A stretch of DNA of 64,000 bases, taken from Inia geoffrensis (Eukaryota > Chordata > Mammalia > Artiodactyla > Iniidae). The stretch is taken from assembly GCA_036417435.1 (NCBI GenBank), contig CM070903.1, positions 61,852,001 through 61,916,000 of the forward strand, given 5' to 3'. The position numbers and the translations under genes are program-made. Position 1 is the stretch's first letter. Each line of letters opens with the position of its first letter. Below the pieces are notes generated by a model. That model made no database searches. It saw only the letters and a list, made by a program, of their open reading frames with translations, and was not told where the DNA came from. Positions 33,871 to 45,392 of the stretch are shown piece after piece.

Positions 33871-34234
33871 AGCGCCGTGCTTTGTGACCACCTAGAGGGG
33901 TGGGATAGGGAGGGTGGGAGGGAGATGCAAGAGGGAGGGGATATGGGGATATATGTATATGTATAGCTGATTCACTTGTTATAAAGCAAAAACTAACACA
34001 CTATTGTAAAGCAGTTATACTCCAATAAAGATGTTAAAAAAAACAACAGATAACTAATGAGAACCTGCTGCATAGCACAGGAAACTCTACTCAGTGCTCT
34101 GCTGTGACTTAAATGGGAAGGAAATCTAAAAAAGAGGGAATATATGTGTACATATAACTGATTCACTTTGCTGTACAGCAGAAACTAACACAACATTGTA
34201 AAGCAACTATACTCCAATAAAAATTAATTTAAAA
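33871..34234 (+). mobile_element. L1 insertion with two tandem 3'-end modules
   Basis: Module 1 (about 33871-34039) runs from 'gtgctttgtgaccacctagaggggtgggataggg' to 'tatactccaataaagatgtt' and an A-run. Module 2 (about 34042-34234) runs from 'ataactaatgagaacctgctgcatagcacagg' to 'gtacagcagaaactaacacaac', 'ctccaataaaaatt' and an A-rich end. Possible 11-bp duplications AAATGTGTGTG lie at 33860-33870 and 34235-34245, but these overlap a (TG)n tract and are weak evidence. Both modules are 3'-UTR ends of young L1s in the same orientation. There is no coding sequence. Confidence 0.88.
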
Positions 34235-34553
34235 AAATGTGTGTGTGTGTGTAAAGATAAAGGGGTTTTACAATGTTAATTTGACAAATGATTGTTTTTC
34301 AAAAGTTTACTTTTCTATACTGAATCTTTTATATGTAGATATTTTATAATGCTCATGAATAAACACTTGTTGAAGATAACATTAGAATTCATTAAGTAAA
34401 TAACTGCAGCTTTGAAAAGTCTACATTTTGAAGTACTATAGAGTTTACCAACTTTACACATTGCAATGAAGCATTCTTTCAAAATAATAAAATGGAGCAT
34501 ATACTCCATTTTTCATACAATACAGGTTTTGGGAATGAATCTTTCACAACTGT

Positions 34554-34558
<5 letters not shown>

Positions 34559-34609
<51 letters not shown>
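34559..34609. repeat. (TG)n microsatellite, about 25 uninterrupted units
   Basis: Pure TG from 34559 to 34609. Length and purity predict a highly polymorphic locus. Confidence 0.98.
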
Positions 34610-34611
<2 letters not shown>

Positions 34612-36324
34612 GATGTACTATTCTCAAGACCTTTGGGACACTTTTCTTAATATATTTTTAAAATCATAGTTTAGTGAAGAACTTAAAGTAATAGCAGCCA
34701 AACAGATGTGAAAGGAAGAATTAACAGTTCTTAGGCAGCACTAATTTATTCCTCAACTTTTAATGAGTCCTTCTTGCTCTGTCCTTCCCTCCTTTTCTCC
34801 TTCAAGTCCGAATTTGTTTGAGAACAAGAAGAAACACTAGCTTCTGGCTTAGAAGAAGCACAAAAGAGAAGAGAACTAGACCACCTTCTGGGCCCCCATT
34901 TCCCATCCTTATAAGGAAAAGCAGTAGTAAACTGATCAACAGGAAAAGCGATGACAAGGACTCTGACACTTTTGTGGTGTGAGGCAAAAGTGGGATTTGC
35001 ATTTGCACAATTTCAAGGACTTTCTTCAAAATTTAGCTTCTCTGGATGTTCTTATAATGACACTGAAGAAGACACATGATCTGTTGAGGGAAATAGGTGA
35101 GATGTAGGGGAAAGAGGAGGCACCCCTTATTTTCATATAGTATTTAAATATATGATCAAGATATAACTTGCAACATTAAAAAAAATTACCCAGTTAACTC
35201 GAACCTGCTAAAAATAACTCAGAATACCCTCCCCATGAAAACAAAACAAAATAAAGCAAAAACTCACAACCAGTTATTTTGACTGGTGAAAACAGTGACA
35301 TGAAAGTAACAGATGGAAGCCCAGTTTTACTCACACAACATACTCACTAAGCACAGTCACAAGCATCCCCACGAAAATAACTTAACAATGCTGACTTTGG
35401 CCTTATGCTTAAAATATCTCCTTTAGGTTGGTTTCCTTGAAGACTTAAGGGGGCTTGTGAAAAATGACATAGAATGAAATTAACTCATCTGTCCATACCC
35501 AGAAACAGGAAAGAGCTGCCAATCACAGCCTATAAAGAGGACCTTTGTCAAGTCCGTTCTCAGGATTGGAACAGGTGTTCTTTACTTATGTATTATTTTT
35601 TGGTTGTCTGGTAGTATTTTTAGGAAAGGTGATATATCTGTACTTTTAAAAACACCACACTACATAGCATCTAAAAACTTTCATAAATCAAATAATTAAA
35701 AGTAACAAATCTTCCTGCTAATTGCTCCTCAAAGCTGTAAGAAAGGTTATTTTCTTACCTTACACCGTGGCTTCTGATCTGACAGTGTCATTCAATCAAT
35801 AATTTCGATGTCAGTTACTGATTTTCACCTCTTTTATTACAAAGACTTCCAGCAATAATGAAATGGTGCTGATCTGCTTGCTTTCACTCTATATAACGTC
35901 TATATTTATACGCTTTGCTTCTATTTGGATCTATATTTATCTGCTTTATCTGCCTACAGTGCATCTGTTTCTCATACACACAGACATATATTTATATATA
36001 TACACACATACTGTATATATATAGGTTATATATAAACACGCATATCCACAAAAATGTATGAATGTATGCTAGTGTGCTTACTTCAACAAGCATGCAGGTG
36101 CATAAATACTCAGACACATGACAAATATACAAAGAAAATAAATGTACATGTAAACATAGTTGCACAGGGAGAAGAATAGCTCAACAATAGGCCTGTCTAA
36201 ATACTTGGCTGTTGGCCTTTGAGGCTTACACACCACTGAGTGACAGCCATAGAGTACTCTGGGAAGGAGAAAAATCTTCAGAAGGCAAAACTATATAACT
36301 AAGTAGAGAGCATTCATTCTGATT
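34610..36324. other. Unique DNA; AT/CA-rich tract near 35980-36050
   Basis: No exon or dispersed repeat recognised. The part 35690-35890 is repeat-free. 35978-36040 is a mixed (TA)/(CA) tract. Confidence 0.4.
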
Positions 36325-36452
36325 TATTCATTTTAAAGACGAGGAAACTGAGACACTGAGAGGCTAAGAGCAAAGATTTTACAGCTTTTTAGTGGCAGAG
36401 CTGGAAATAGAACCCGAGTCTCTGCCTTCTAGACACTCTTGTGCTATGCTGA
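36325..36452 (-). mobile_element. MIR SINE fragment (antisense)
   Basis: 'cattttaaagacgaggaaactgagacactgagaggctaagagc', 'agtggcagagctggaaatagaacccgagtctctgcc' and 'cttgtgctatgctg': reversed MIR core plus head. Confidence 0.88.
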
Positions 36453-36547
36453 ATTGAAGTGATGAAAACATTTTTCTCAAACACAGTATCATCTTCTGAT
36501 TTCCACTCTTTTCTAGTTTACCTTTTCCTTGCTGCATGAAATCTAAG

Positions 36548-36785
36548 CAACCAACATTCACTGAGGGTCAGGCATTGTTCCAACTGTTTAAATGTGCTAT
36601 TTCATTTAATCTGCACAATATCTTCAAAACGTAGGTATTATTATTCATGTTCATCTTACACATAAAAATAATCTGAGGCTTGGTGGGTTAAATAACTCAC
36701 CCAAAGCGACACAGCTTGTAAGCAAAAGAGCTGAGCTCCTGTGATACTCTGAGGCCCATGTCTTTTCCACTAGATCATAATGCTT
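36548..36785 (-). mobile_element. MIR SINE (antisense)
   Basis: 'caacattcactgagggtcaggcattgttccaactgttt', 'atttcatttaatctgcacaatatc', 'ggtattattattcat' and 'cgacacagcttgtaagc' follow the reversed consensus; second MIR within 250 bp in the same orientation. Confidence 0.87.
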
Positions 36786-37687
36786 TCCTTAATACACACC
36801 TCAATGTCCTATGAACCTCCTCTCCCGCCCACAGCCTAACCATCATACAAATCTAATAACTGGTCTGTTTCAGGATATATAACAAGTCTAAAGCAGAAAT
36901 TCTCTTAGACTAAGAAAAGTAAAGAAGGGTGGAACAGGTATAAGTTACATATCCCTAGTATGTAGCACATATCCACTACTAGAAAGCTGAAATATGCAAA
37001 ATTGCGTCCGAAAAAATTACCACATGAGTAGTCTTATGTGATTTAAAGTCTTAATAACTTCTATTCTGTGAACACTTTATGTCATTTTCATCAAAGGATC
37101 ACAGCAAACTGATACAATTGAATCCAATGGGAAATAGAGGCATGAGCAAGCAAAGGGAAGATAGCAAAAGGAAGAAAGAACCACACCCCCTCTTCCTCCT
37201 CTCCTGGGGCAACACTTCCAAAGCAAACACTCATCAAAAAATACAAAGCTAGCACCAATAATTGGTATTTCATCCCCACCGAAGTGTCTAGAACAAATTC
37301 AGAAAAGAAACTATGTCTACGTATGGTAAGGTAATTTTACACAAATTTCCTCAGCTAGTAACCAGTCCTGAGCTATCCCAACACATAGGAGTTTTACACT
37401 TTGTTCAATTCACACAGAACCCAGTACTAGGAGATGCCATGTGGATTTGTGAAACTCCCTGGGGCATACTGCATCCGTAAGCCAAGGAACAGAAATTACA
37501 CTGATCCATATATGCAGCTCTTCATCTGTGACATATTGATAATTACTCTTTATTTGTGAATTACATCCAAGTTATAAAAACAAGTTTCAGACATTTGTCA
37601 CAAACAGGGTACATTTCACTTAACTCTTTCAGAACAGCATCTCGATGTGGTGTACAGGAAATGGGAGCTGTCGTACAATGGAGTCTG
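36786..37687. other. Unique DNA, nothing recognised
   Basis: No family or exon identified. Confidence 0.4.
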
Positions 37688-37922
37688 ATGTTGTGGAAAG
37701 ATTATAACCTTGAGAGAGAGACTGACTTGAGTATGAATCCCAGTTCTTCCACTTATTAGCAATATAAATATAGGCACATCACTTAAACAGCCCTAAATCT
37801 CAGTTTCATCACCTGTGGAATGAAGAATAAAACCACCTATTTTGCAGGAACACTGTGAGGATTAGAGATAGTCCCAGAGCAATGTCCTCCTCATAAAGAG
37901 GGGCATTAAATATTAATTATTA
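37688..37922 (+). mobile_element. MIR SINE
   Basis: 'atgttgtggaaagattataacc', 'gtatgaatcccagttcttccacttattagc', 'aatctcagtttcatcacctgtggaatgaag' and 'aacactgtgaggattagag' follow the plus-strand MIR. Confidence 0.87.
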
Positions 37923-38094
37923 TATGTTTAAGAAGGCCTTTTGGCTGCAACTTTCTATTGTAGATCTGATACAGAATTCTTCTGAGGTACTTTTTATGTT
38001 CATTTAATCAAAGATAAACTTTTTGGTGATCAAGTATGTTCCAAGTAATGATAGAAATAAAAGCATTTCAAGGAGTAACATTTTCACTGGAAGA

Positions 38095-38262
38095 TCTTAA
38101 AGTACTTAATAACCCTCGACTTTCGTGATGGCTAGTACTCTCATTTAACAATTGGGCAAAATGAAGCTCAGAGATACATCCCCCAAATGAATTATAATAA
38201 AAAAATTCACCAGCAGGAGTGAGTAGAATTTCTGTCTTTAACATCTAAACCCCATAGTGTCC
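38095..38262 (-). mobile_element. MIR SINE fragment (antisense)
   Basis: 'actctcatttaacaattgggcaaaatgaagctcagaga' is the reversed core; the right part ('gcaggagtgagtagaatttctg') is a decayed head. Confidence 0.55.
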
Positions 38263-39589
38263 AGCTGAGTAATAACTGCTGCAAGGTCACAGATACAAAG
38301 GGCCATGCTTTCCCCAAGGCTCTTTGAGATTATGCACCGAGGCCAGAAACATTAGGTAATGCTGCGTACGTCTGCTGAGATAACAGGGCTGAGTCAGGGT
38401 TGGGTCAGGGTTTCAGGTTATAGGGGTGGAGTGAAGAGTGGCTTTCAAATCAAATGATGGGAGTTGTTTAATTTAAGCAGATAACAAGCCATACAGTACT
38501 TAATGTAAGAGGAAAGGAAAGGGGAGACAACCACAGCCAAGAGAAGATGGGTGGGAACACAGACTCCGTGGGCCTCAAACGGGTAACTGTGCCTCACAGT
38601 GGAAACTCTCCCATGTTCATGCACACTGAGACGTGAACAAAAAAGCCCAGGGTGCAGCATAAATCCTGCCATCCCAATAACACACACAGATGTTCCACTA
38701 TTGTTTTCTTGTATGCACATTTTAATTAAGAGATCAGAATCAAGCATTAAAATGTTATTAAATGGCTTGTTTACATTTTCACTGTATGTCATTTATTATG
38801 CATTTTCTAAATGTGTGCATATCTATTCAGAAGGATTCTTTGGAACTTTTATATCACTGTTACAACTGTCCCTCTAACTCAGGCCATTTTTAGCGAACTA
38901 AGTAACCGTGGGAAAGCCGTTTTGGTCCAAACAGTGGGGTAGAGACTCTCACTTCTTTAATTCTCAGTCAAGCAATGCCCATCCCCCATCAAACCACTTT
39001 GCCTAGTGACAAACTGCACTCCAGAACTCCAGCGCGACAGGAGGGCCCAGGTCTACCACAGCCCTTTTGATTACTAATGAAAGACCCAATTACAAATATT
39101 GCCCCATTGTCCTCACAAGAAAATAGTCTTTCTATCCACACCACACCCTTTCCCTAAGCAGTTTCAAAAGCCTCAGAAACCCCAAGCTATCACATAGAGG
39201 AACCTGGCCTCCTATCAGTGGCACAGGCTCCCTTGGAAGTAGGAAGGGACACAGTAGGAGAAATGGGAATAAGTAGATGTTTTTCTCCTCTCGACCCATC
39301 ACCTAGTTCTAGTCTACCACTTATGCCTATTTCCCACTGCAGGAGTCCCTTGAGTTTTCACTATTATTCTAGAGTTGAAACAGATAGCTGCACTTTTCCT
39401 TCTCTCAGACTCCACAAATATTAAGACTTAGTCACACAATCCACCTGCAAGGGTGGATCACAAGTATTCTGGAGTCTGCCTGTACCATATGGTTCAAGCA
39501 CTTTAACAATAGGGCATTGTCCTAGAAGCCCACGATTCGTATAATGCCTTATGAATAATGGTACATGGAGTTGTATGATCTCAGAGAGC
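38263..39589. other. Unique DNA, nothing recognised
   Basis: Contains a consensus AP-1 type site TGAGTCA near 38391 beside a short imperfect GGGTCAGGGTT repeat. No exon or repeat family recognised. Confidence 0.4.
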
Positions 39590-39730
39590 AGGACTCATGT
39601 CTCCTGCATGTTCAGTTCAGTGGGCAGGACTCAGGTCTCCTGCATGTTCAGTTCGGTGGGTTGGACTCATGTCTCCTGCATGTTCAGTTCGGTGGGCTGG
39701 ACTCAGGTCTCCTGCATGTTCAGTTCAGTG
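39590..39730. repeat. 36-bp minisatellite, 3.9 copies
   Basis: The unit runs (A/T)GGACTCA(T/G)GTCTCC, then TGCATGTTCAGTTC(A/G)GTGGG(C/T), with copies starting at 39590, 39626, 39662 and 39698. Copies differ at only a few positions, and the T/G difference alternates (T, G, T, G), so the higher-order unit may be 72 bp. Because 36 is a multiple of three, all frames stay open and give 12-residue repeats; these are by-products and no start or splice context supports translation. Confidence 0.97.
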
Positions 39731-39761
39731 CCTAGAGTGCTCAATCAGTCCAAATAAAGAG

Positions 39762-39801
39762 GTTTTTTGTTTTTTTTTTCCTTTCTTTTTTTTTTTTTTT
39801 G
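39762..39801. repeat. T-rich tract beside the minisatellite
   Basis: T-runs broken by G and CC/C. No retroposon was recognised for which this would be an antisense tail. Confidence 0.8.
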
Positions 39802-40134
39802 TCTGGTTTTTATCCAGGGTAAGCAGAACACTTGAACAGAGCAGTCATAAGATAGGAACACATTCCAATCCCACTGTCAAATTATATTCTTTAAACTGTC
39901 TCATTTATAGCATAAGTGATCTAAAAAAGGTTTAGGTATAACCTTAAGGGAAGAGTTAAATTGAGTCTGCTATAACTGGTGGACCAGATAGGACTCAGAG
40001 AAGAGCAATGGTACAGCTTTAAATCAAGTTTCTTTTGGAAGGAAACTTTAAGATGTTACCATAGACAGAATGGAATTGGTACAACTCTCAGGAGACTGTC
40101 TTAGCGATATGCATGAAAAACTTTAAAAGATATA

Positions 40135-40625
40135 AATGCTATTTGATCCAGAAATTTCACATCTAGGAATTTATCTAAAGGAAATAATCTAAGATCTGCA
40201 CAAAGATTTAGAAGCGAGTGCTTACCATGGTTTACTCACAACTTTGAAAAACTGGAAACCTTGTCTGATGATAGAGGGTTGATTAAATAAATGATAGTAC
40301 ATCCATATATTGGAATACTATGCAGCTATTAAAAATAATATTTTGAATACTACTTAGTAACATGAAGAAATGTTTTTGGTATATTAATAAATGAAAAGGC
40401 ATACTAACCAATAATATGTAAAGGTTGATCTATTGTATAACTAAGTATTGCTAAGTTAAATATTGTTTAAGAAATGATAGCTGTGTATACACATAATGGA
40501 AAGACTGGAAAATATATATGAAAACACTAAAATTCATTGTTTCTGGACAGGGGAATTTTAAGTAATTTTTGTTTATTTTGAACTTTTCCATAATTAATTT
40601 TACAGCAAAATATTACTTAAAATAT
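40135..40625 (+). mobile_element. Old L1 (L1M-type), ORF2 end and 3' UTR
   Basis: 'gatccagaaatttcacatctaggaatttatctaaaggaaataatc', 'tgcacaaagattta', 'gttgattaaataaatgatagtacatccatatattggaatactatgcagctattaaaaataat', then 'gaaaagactggaaa...' and an 'ggacaggggaatttt' 3' UTR. This is the classic diverged L1M layout around the ORF2 stop; no intact frame remains. Confidence 0.87.
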
Positions 40626-42419
40626 TAATCTACACCCACCTTCCTTCCCTAAGGTCCTAAAAAGTTATTTTCTATAGGCATTTTGTCCCTAGTAGTCTTC
40701 TCTCTCCTATTTTTAGAGAGAGTATATGCTACTTTCTAAAATGTTTAGTGTTTAAGACTATGTAGTTATAATAGAGCCTTTACTTCTTAAATCAAAATCT
40801 TTAATAGCCCTATGATTTTTGTCTTAGGCTTCTCCTTAGAAAGAATTCCAATGGCCTGTAAGTTAATCTTAAAATTAGAACAGAGCTGCTGTACCTATTT
40901 ATCCTAAAGTCCTAAATTTTTCTTTCAATTCAGGCTCTGTAACAGCAATTAATATCATTAAGTTATATTATTTAGGACCACAGCATAACACGCCCTTTAG
41001 GATTTCCAAACTCATTTATTTCACCAGTGCTACATTGTTTAATAGATGCTGATGCTATAGAGAATAAATGAAACATACAGAATCAACCATTCAGAAAATA
41101 TCATCACAGGCTTGGTCAAAAAAGGAGGAGCTTAGTTCAATACAGTCTAATTCCCTCTGTGGTATTTGATGTAATAATCCCTGTACTTCTCATACTGACA
41201 GCTCCTTGTAAGAGATACTACCCCTTCCACAGCTTTTATTCAACTGCACACCCATATCCAGCCATAGGTGATTGTGCAAGGGACCATAAAGTAGGAAGAA
41301 AATGGAGGAGCCGTGACAGCTCACAGGTGGTTCCAAGTTATAAAAAGCAGGAAAAAGATATACATTCTATTAATACTAAAGGAAAATTAGGCAGAAATGC
41401 AGAGAAATGCCAAGCCATGATATTTAGTCTACTATAGCAAAGTTCCACGAACTCCTGCCACAAAGGTTCCTGGAGAAGCCCTGGATCTGGAATGATCTCA
41501 CCAGAACCTCTCCTTAGAATTTCTTTATTGTGCCATGTGTATCTCAAAAACATATCCTCAACACTTGAGGAAACTGAGTCTCTATTCCTTTAAATAAAAT
41601 AATAAAAACAATAACAATAATATCTGACAGCCAAACTTAGAAGATTCATTAGAATTCAAAACACAGACTTTTCTGAAACCTGAGTTTCTGATCTCAATAT
41701 GGCAATTTCAAATAGCTAAAGTGAAGCATCACAAGTTTGTATGTAGGGTCTGTGGGATTATAAATTTAGGTCCATGATATACGATAGTGTAGCAACCACT
41801 TACAAAGGCAGGGAGTTACTCTTGAAATCAATTTGTAGGCTTCTGGGTTCCCACTGGATAATGGCAGCAAACTAAATTTGAACCCTCCAAACATCTTCCA
41901 AAATTAATGTAGATTAACAAGGAGAGAAAATAAAACCACAACTTATGCCCATAGCATAAACTAAAGACAGAGAAAGCTACAAACCTCAACTTCTGTGCAA
42001 GTAAGGAAATAACCAGTCTGAAACAAGGAGAGCCAGCATGAGAGCCCACACTAGCGTGGTGACTGGAGACAGCGCTACCTAAGAGTCCAGCAAGACTATT
42101 AACTCTAGTAAATAATCACAGCTTTAGGGAGGAGGTCTGCTCTGGAAGAAGCTCCCCGTGAAAAAAACCAAATGCTACAGCCCTTCCAAGACCTATGGAA
42201 TCAGATTTTCCAGAAGTGACACCCAGGCACCCATATTTTTAAGCTCTAAAAGTGATTTTGAAATACTCTAGAGATGAGGGCCAATGTGACTGGGTAAGTT
42301 CAACCATTATAAATTCATCTCCCCTAAATTCATAAACAAAAATTCTGCTCCTGCCCAGCCAGTCTCCTTGTTCTTCATCCTTGCTTCCCCCTAAAAGGAA
42401 AGTTAACTTATATCTTTCT
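40626..42419. other. Unique DNA, nothing recognised
   Basis: A 92-codon frame at 41159-41437 has no family features. No repeat was identified. Confidence 0.4.
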
Positions 42420-42690
42420 ACATCTGCTCCTGACTTCTCCCTATCTGGAAAGTCCTGCCTGTTTCAGTGTTCACCAGTTCCAAAATTGGGTTCAAGTTTT
42501 ACCTCTCCTTCTAACTCACACTAATTCCACTCGCATTAATAAACTACAGAAAATGTATTTTCACCTCTGTCTTACATCATTATGGAAACAATAAGTTATG
42601 TTTGTCTTACATCCTAGTGAGATCATAAACCATATGTGTCCTCAGGAAGTGTTCATATGGTTTTTGTTGGTAGCTCTTTGCTATACACAT
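42420..42690 (+). mobile_element. L2-like LINE 3' fragment
   Basis: 'tctccctatctggaaagtcctgcc', 'ccaaaattgggttcaagttttacctc' and 'catcctagtgagatcataaacc' loosely follow the L2 3' UTR (TGGAATGCCCTTCC ... TCAAATGCCACCTC ... CTAGACTGTAAGCTCC). Confidence 0.4.
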
Positions 42691-42879
42691 CCGGGACTTT
42701 CCAAAGACAGCAGAACGAATGAAAGTATCACCTGTATATTCATCATCAAATAACACAGGGTGTGCACATTTACCTCCAGAAACTGCTCATTGTCCATTCC
42801 TTGCATTCCATAGGCTTACATTCTAAAAATAATGCTTATGTAGAGATGAAAAAAAAAAAAAAAGGGTTTGTATCTCCAG

Positions 42880-43775
42880 CCCTAATCTCTCCTCTGGGCG
42901 CCTAAGTTATATATCTAACTGACTACTCAGTTTCTTCACTTGGATAAGAATCTCAAAGTCAACATGTCCCCAGATTAACTCATAATTAGCTCTGCCCCCA
43001 AATCTGCCCTTTCTTCCATATCCCCATAGCACCCAACTCCATGGAGTTACTGATATTGTCATTCATCCAGTTGCTCAGGCCAAACACCTGTGACTCATCA
43101 CACCTGATGTGTTTCTTTCTAATCTACACCACATCAAGCCCCTCAGCAAATGCCTTCAAATTACCGCCAAATTATTCAGAATTGAATCACTTTTCCTCCC
43201 CTCCACTGCCATGGCCCTTCTCATACTCGGCTACCACAATAACTCATAACTGGTCTTCCTGCTCTACCCTTGCCCCCTCCACAGAGTAGCCAGAGAGCTC
43301 TTTAATCTATAAATCAGATCGCACACTCTTTTAAAAACCCTCTTATGACTTTCCATCAGTCTTTACCATGCTCTTCCTGGAATATTTAAAGTTGTTCTTA
43401 CTTAACAATATCTATTCCTTCTGCCTAAAATCCTCTTCCTCCTGATCACCTCATGCTTAGCTCCTTCTCATTGTTTAAATCTTTGCTCAAATGTCTCCTG
43501 CTCAGTGAGACATTCCCTATTAACCTTATTTCAAACATAATTTTCTCTATTATCCCTATTTTCTACCCCCTTACCCTGCATTATTTTTTGCTTGATCTTA
43601 TCATTATTTAAAATGATACATTTTTGCTTACCTAATTATTGACACTCTCTCCTTTCACTACAAAGTAAGTTTTATGGGGGACTTTTAAAATTTCTCACTA
43701 TATTCCCCATAATTAGAATAATGCCTGAAACATTACAGGTGGTTGATAGATCTTAAGTGACTGAATGAATAAGTG
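42880..43775 (+). mobile_element. L2 LINE, end of ORF2 plus 3' UTR
   Basis: Long plus-strand copy. 42880-43000 corresponds to the coding stretch shortly after the reverse-transcriptase YADD box ('ctccagccctaatctctcct ctgggcgcc', 'ctactcagtttcttcacttgg', 'ctcaaagtcaacatgtccc'). 43060-43300 has 'cagttgctcaggccaaacacctgtgactc' and 'ggtcttcctgctctacccttgccccctccacag'. 43380-43775 is the 3' UTR: 'tgctcaaatgtctcctgctcagtgagacattccc', 'ttaccctgcattatttttt' and an eroded 'tgactgaatgaataag' end. Frames are broken; no protein is made. An A-run at 42848-42864 lies just upstream. Confidence 0.82.
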
Positions 43776-45314
43776 GATGGCTAAAATGTTCCAGTACTTA
43801 TCAATCTCACCCGAGTCACATCAACTTTAATAGAAAATCTTTGCTCTGCATTATGCAGTGGCTGCTCTAGATTGTCCCAGAGGTCTCTGTTCTTTCCATC
43901 TCACTGCACAGGCCACTTACATGTTATAGCTCAGGTCCTAGAATACTGTTCTCAGAATACAGTCAAATAAGATAGTTAATTAAAAATACTATCTCTGAGT
44001 CTATAAAGGGAATAGTTTTCCCAGCCCAACTGGCCCTGGTGATTTAGGCTGACATGGGATGCTGACATGGCGATCTTGTGCCTGAGGAACTCCCAATCTG
44101 GAGGGGAAGTTTGGCATCCTTTTATTGTGAAAGTACCAAGTACAACTGCTTTCTGTGTCCAAAAAGTTCAGAACATTTCTGAGTAGATAGTAGGGTTCCA
44201 ATAAATGTTTATTAAACAAATGAACAAACTGATCTGTGAAACATACAATAACAGAATTTTAAGTGCTGCTCTTCTATGTCTAAGCTTTGTGATAGTGTTA
44301 ACTAATCTCAGTGAATAAAGCACTTGCCTCAGTTAGACATATGATATATAAAATTCATTCTTGCAGTCTTTTATCCCTTCGTAGATTAGATTGAAAAACT
44401 CATTGTGAGGGGCCATGTATTATCAATCTTGCATCACCGGTTCTTAGCATGGCATCTAGCTGTAAAGGGAGAAAAATTCCAAAGCAAAGGATAAAGAAAC
44501 TCGAAGTCCTGGCAGGAATCAGTGAGTATTAAAGAATGCCAGTCTGACATCGCTATCAGATGTTAGGTGATGAAAATCATGCCAACTAACATATGGATTC
44601 CTACCCTGTTCCTACGGAAGACTTGAGCTCTAAAATTATTTCCTCAACACAGGGGATCAGAGCTGATTCTGATTATTTACTATGAGACTGCTACTTTTCA
44701 GAATATTGCTGATCAAAGTGCTAGACACTCAGTGCATGAAAATCTACACCTCAACTCTCTCTTACAATTAGGTAAAATGCTTTAGCAAATGGATGTTTAA
44801 AAAAAAAAAGGGTTCCTAACAGCAGTCTGTTCACTAAATATGAAAGTCTTTTCAAATATAAGATGAAATATATAATACAACCATTAAGTCAAATGCCTTG
44901 AGAGTATCCATCATGATTAGGGTACTAATTGCCTTGGTTTGCCTGAGACTGAGGAGATTCCTGGGATATGGGACTGTCAAGGATAAAAAAGGGAAATTCT
45001 GGGCTAGCCAAGGTGACTAGTATAGCTTGCTAATTTAATCATCAGATTTCATATGTATCTATATGTAGGATTTATATATAGCTGTAGAATATAAAATAGA
45101 TAACTAGGTATTACCAGGCTACAAATACAAGAGGATGAAGAATTAGCCTTGTCCCAGTATACCATATGAAGTGCAAATCCCTTCTTTCTTTTTCTCTCCA
45201 TTTCCCTCCTATGTTGGCCCTCTGACTTATGTTTTAAAATTGTATGCTTGTATTGATTTTATCATAGTCAAAGGATATTAGTTTGGGTGTTAGGACAATT
45301 TCCATCTCTTCAGA
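43776..45314. other. Mostly unique DNA; possible L2/MIR tail at 44185-44225
   Basis: 'tagggttccaataaatgtttattaaacaaatgaac' resembles an L2 end. An A-run lies at 44800-44810. Otherwise nothing was recognised. Confidence 0.4.
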
Positions 45315-45392
45315 AGAAAGGGAAAAGTGAGACACAGCAATGGAGACTGGTCTAGAAAGGGAAAAGCGAGATGCAGCAATGGAGACTGGTCT
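45315..45392. repeat. Two-copy 39-bp tandem duplication
   Basis: AGAAAGGGAAAAG(T/C)GAGA then (C/T)(A/G)CAGCAATGGAGACTGGTCT at 45315-45353 and 45354-45392; the copies differ at about two positions. Confidence 0.95.

Noticed and set aside
38385..38425. AP-1 site TGAGTCA and GGGTCAGGG repeats as a regulatory element
   Set aside because: A 7-base match occurs by chance several times in 64 kb; no supporting context.
39590..39730. Regular direct repeats reminiscent of a CRISPR array
   Set aside because: Units are contiguous with no unique spacers, in a vertebrate genome: a minisatellite.
39551..39935. Open frames with a 12-residue repeat
   Set aside because: Explained by the 36-bp minisatellite, whose period is a multiple of three; not a repeat protein.
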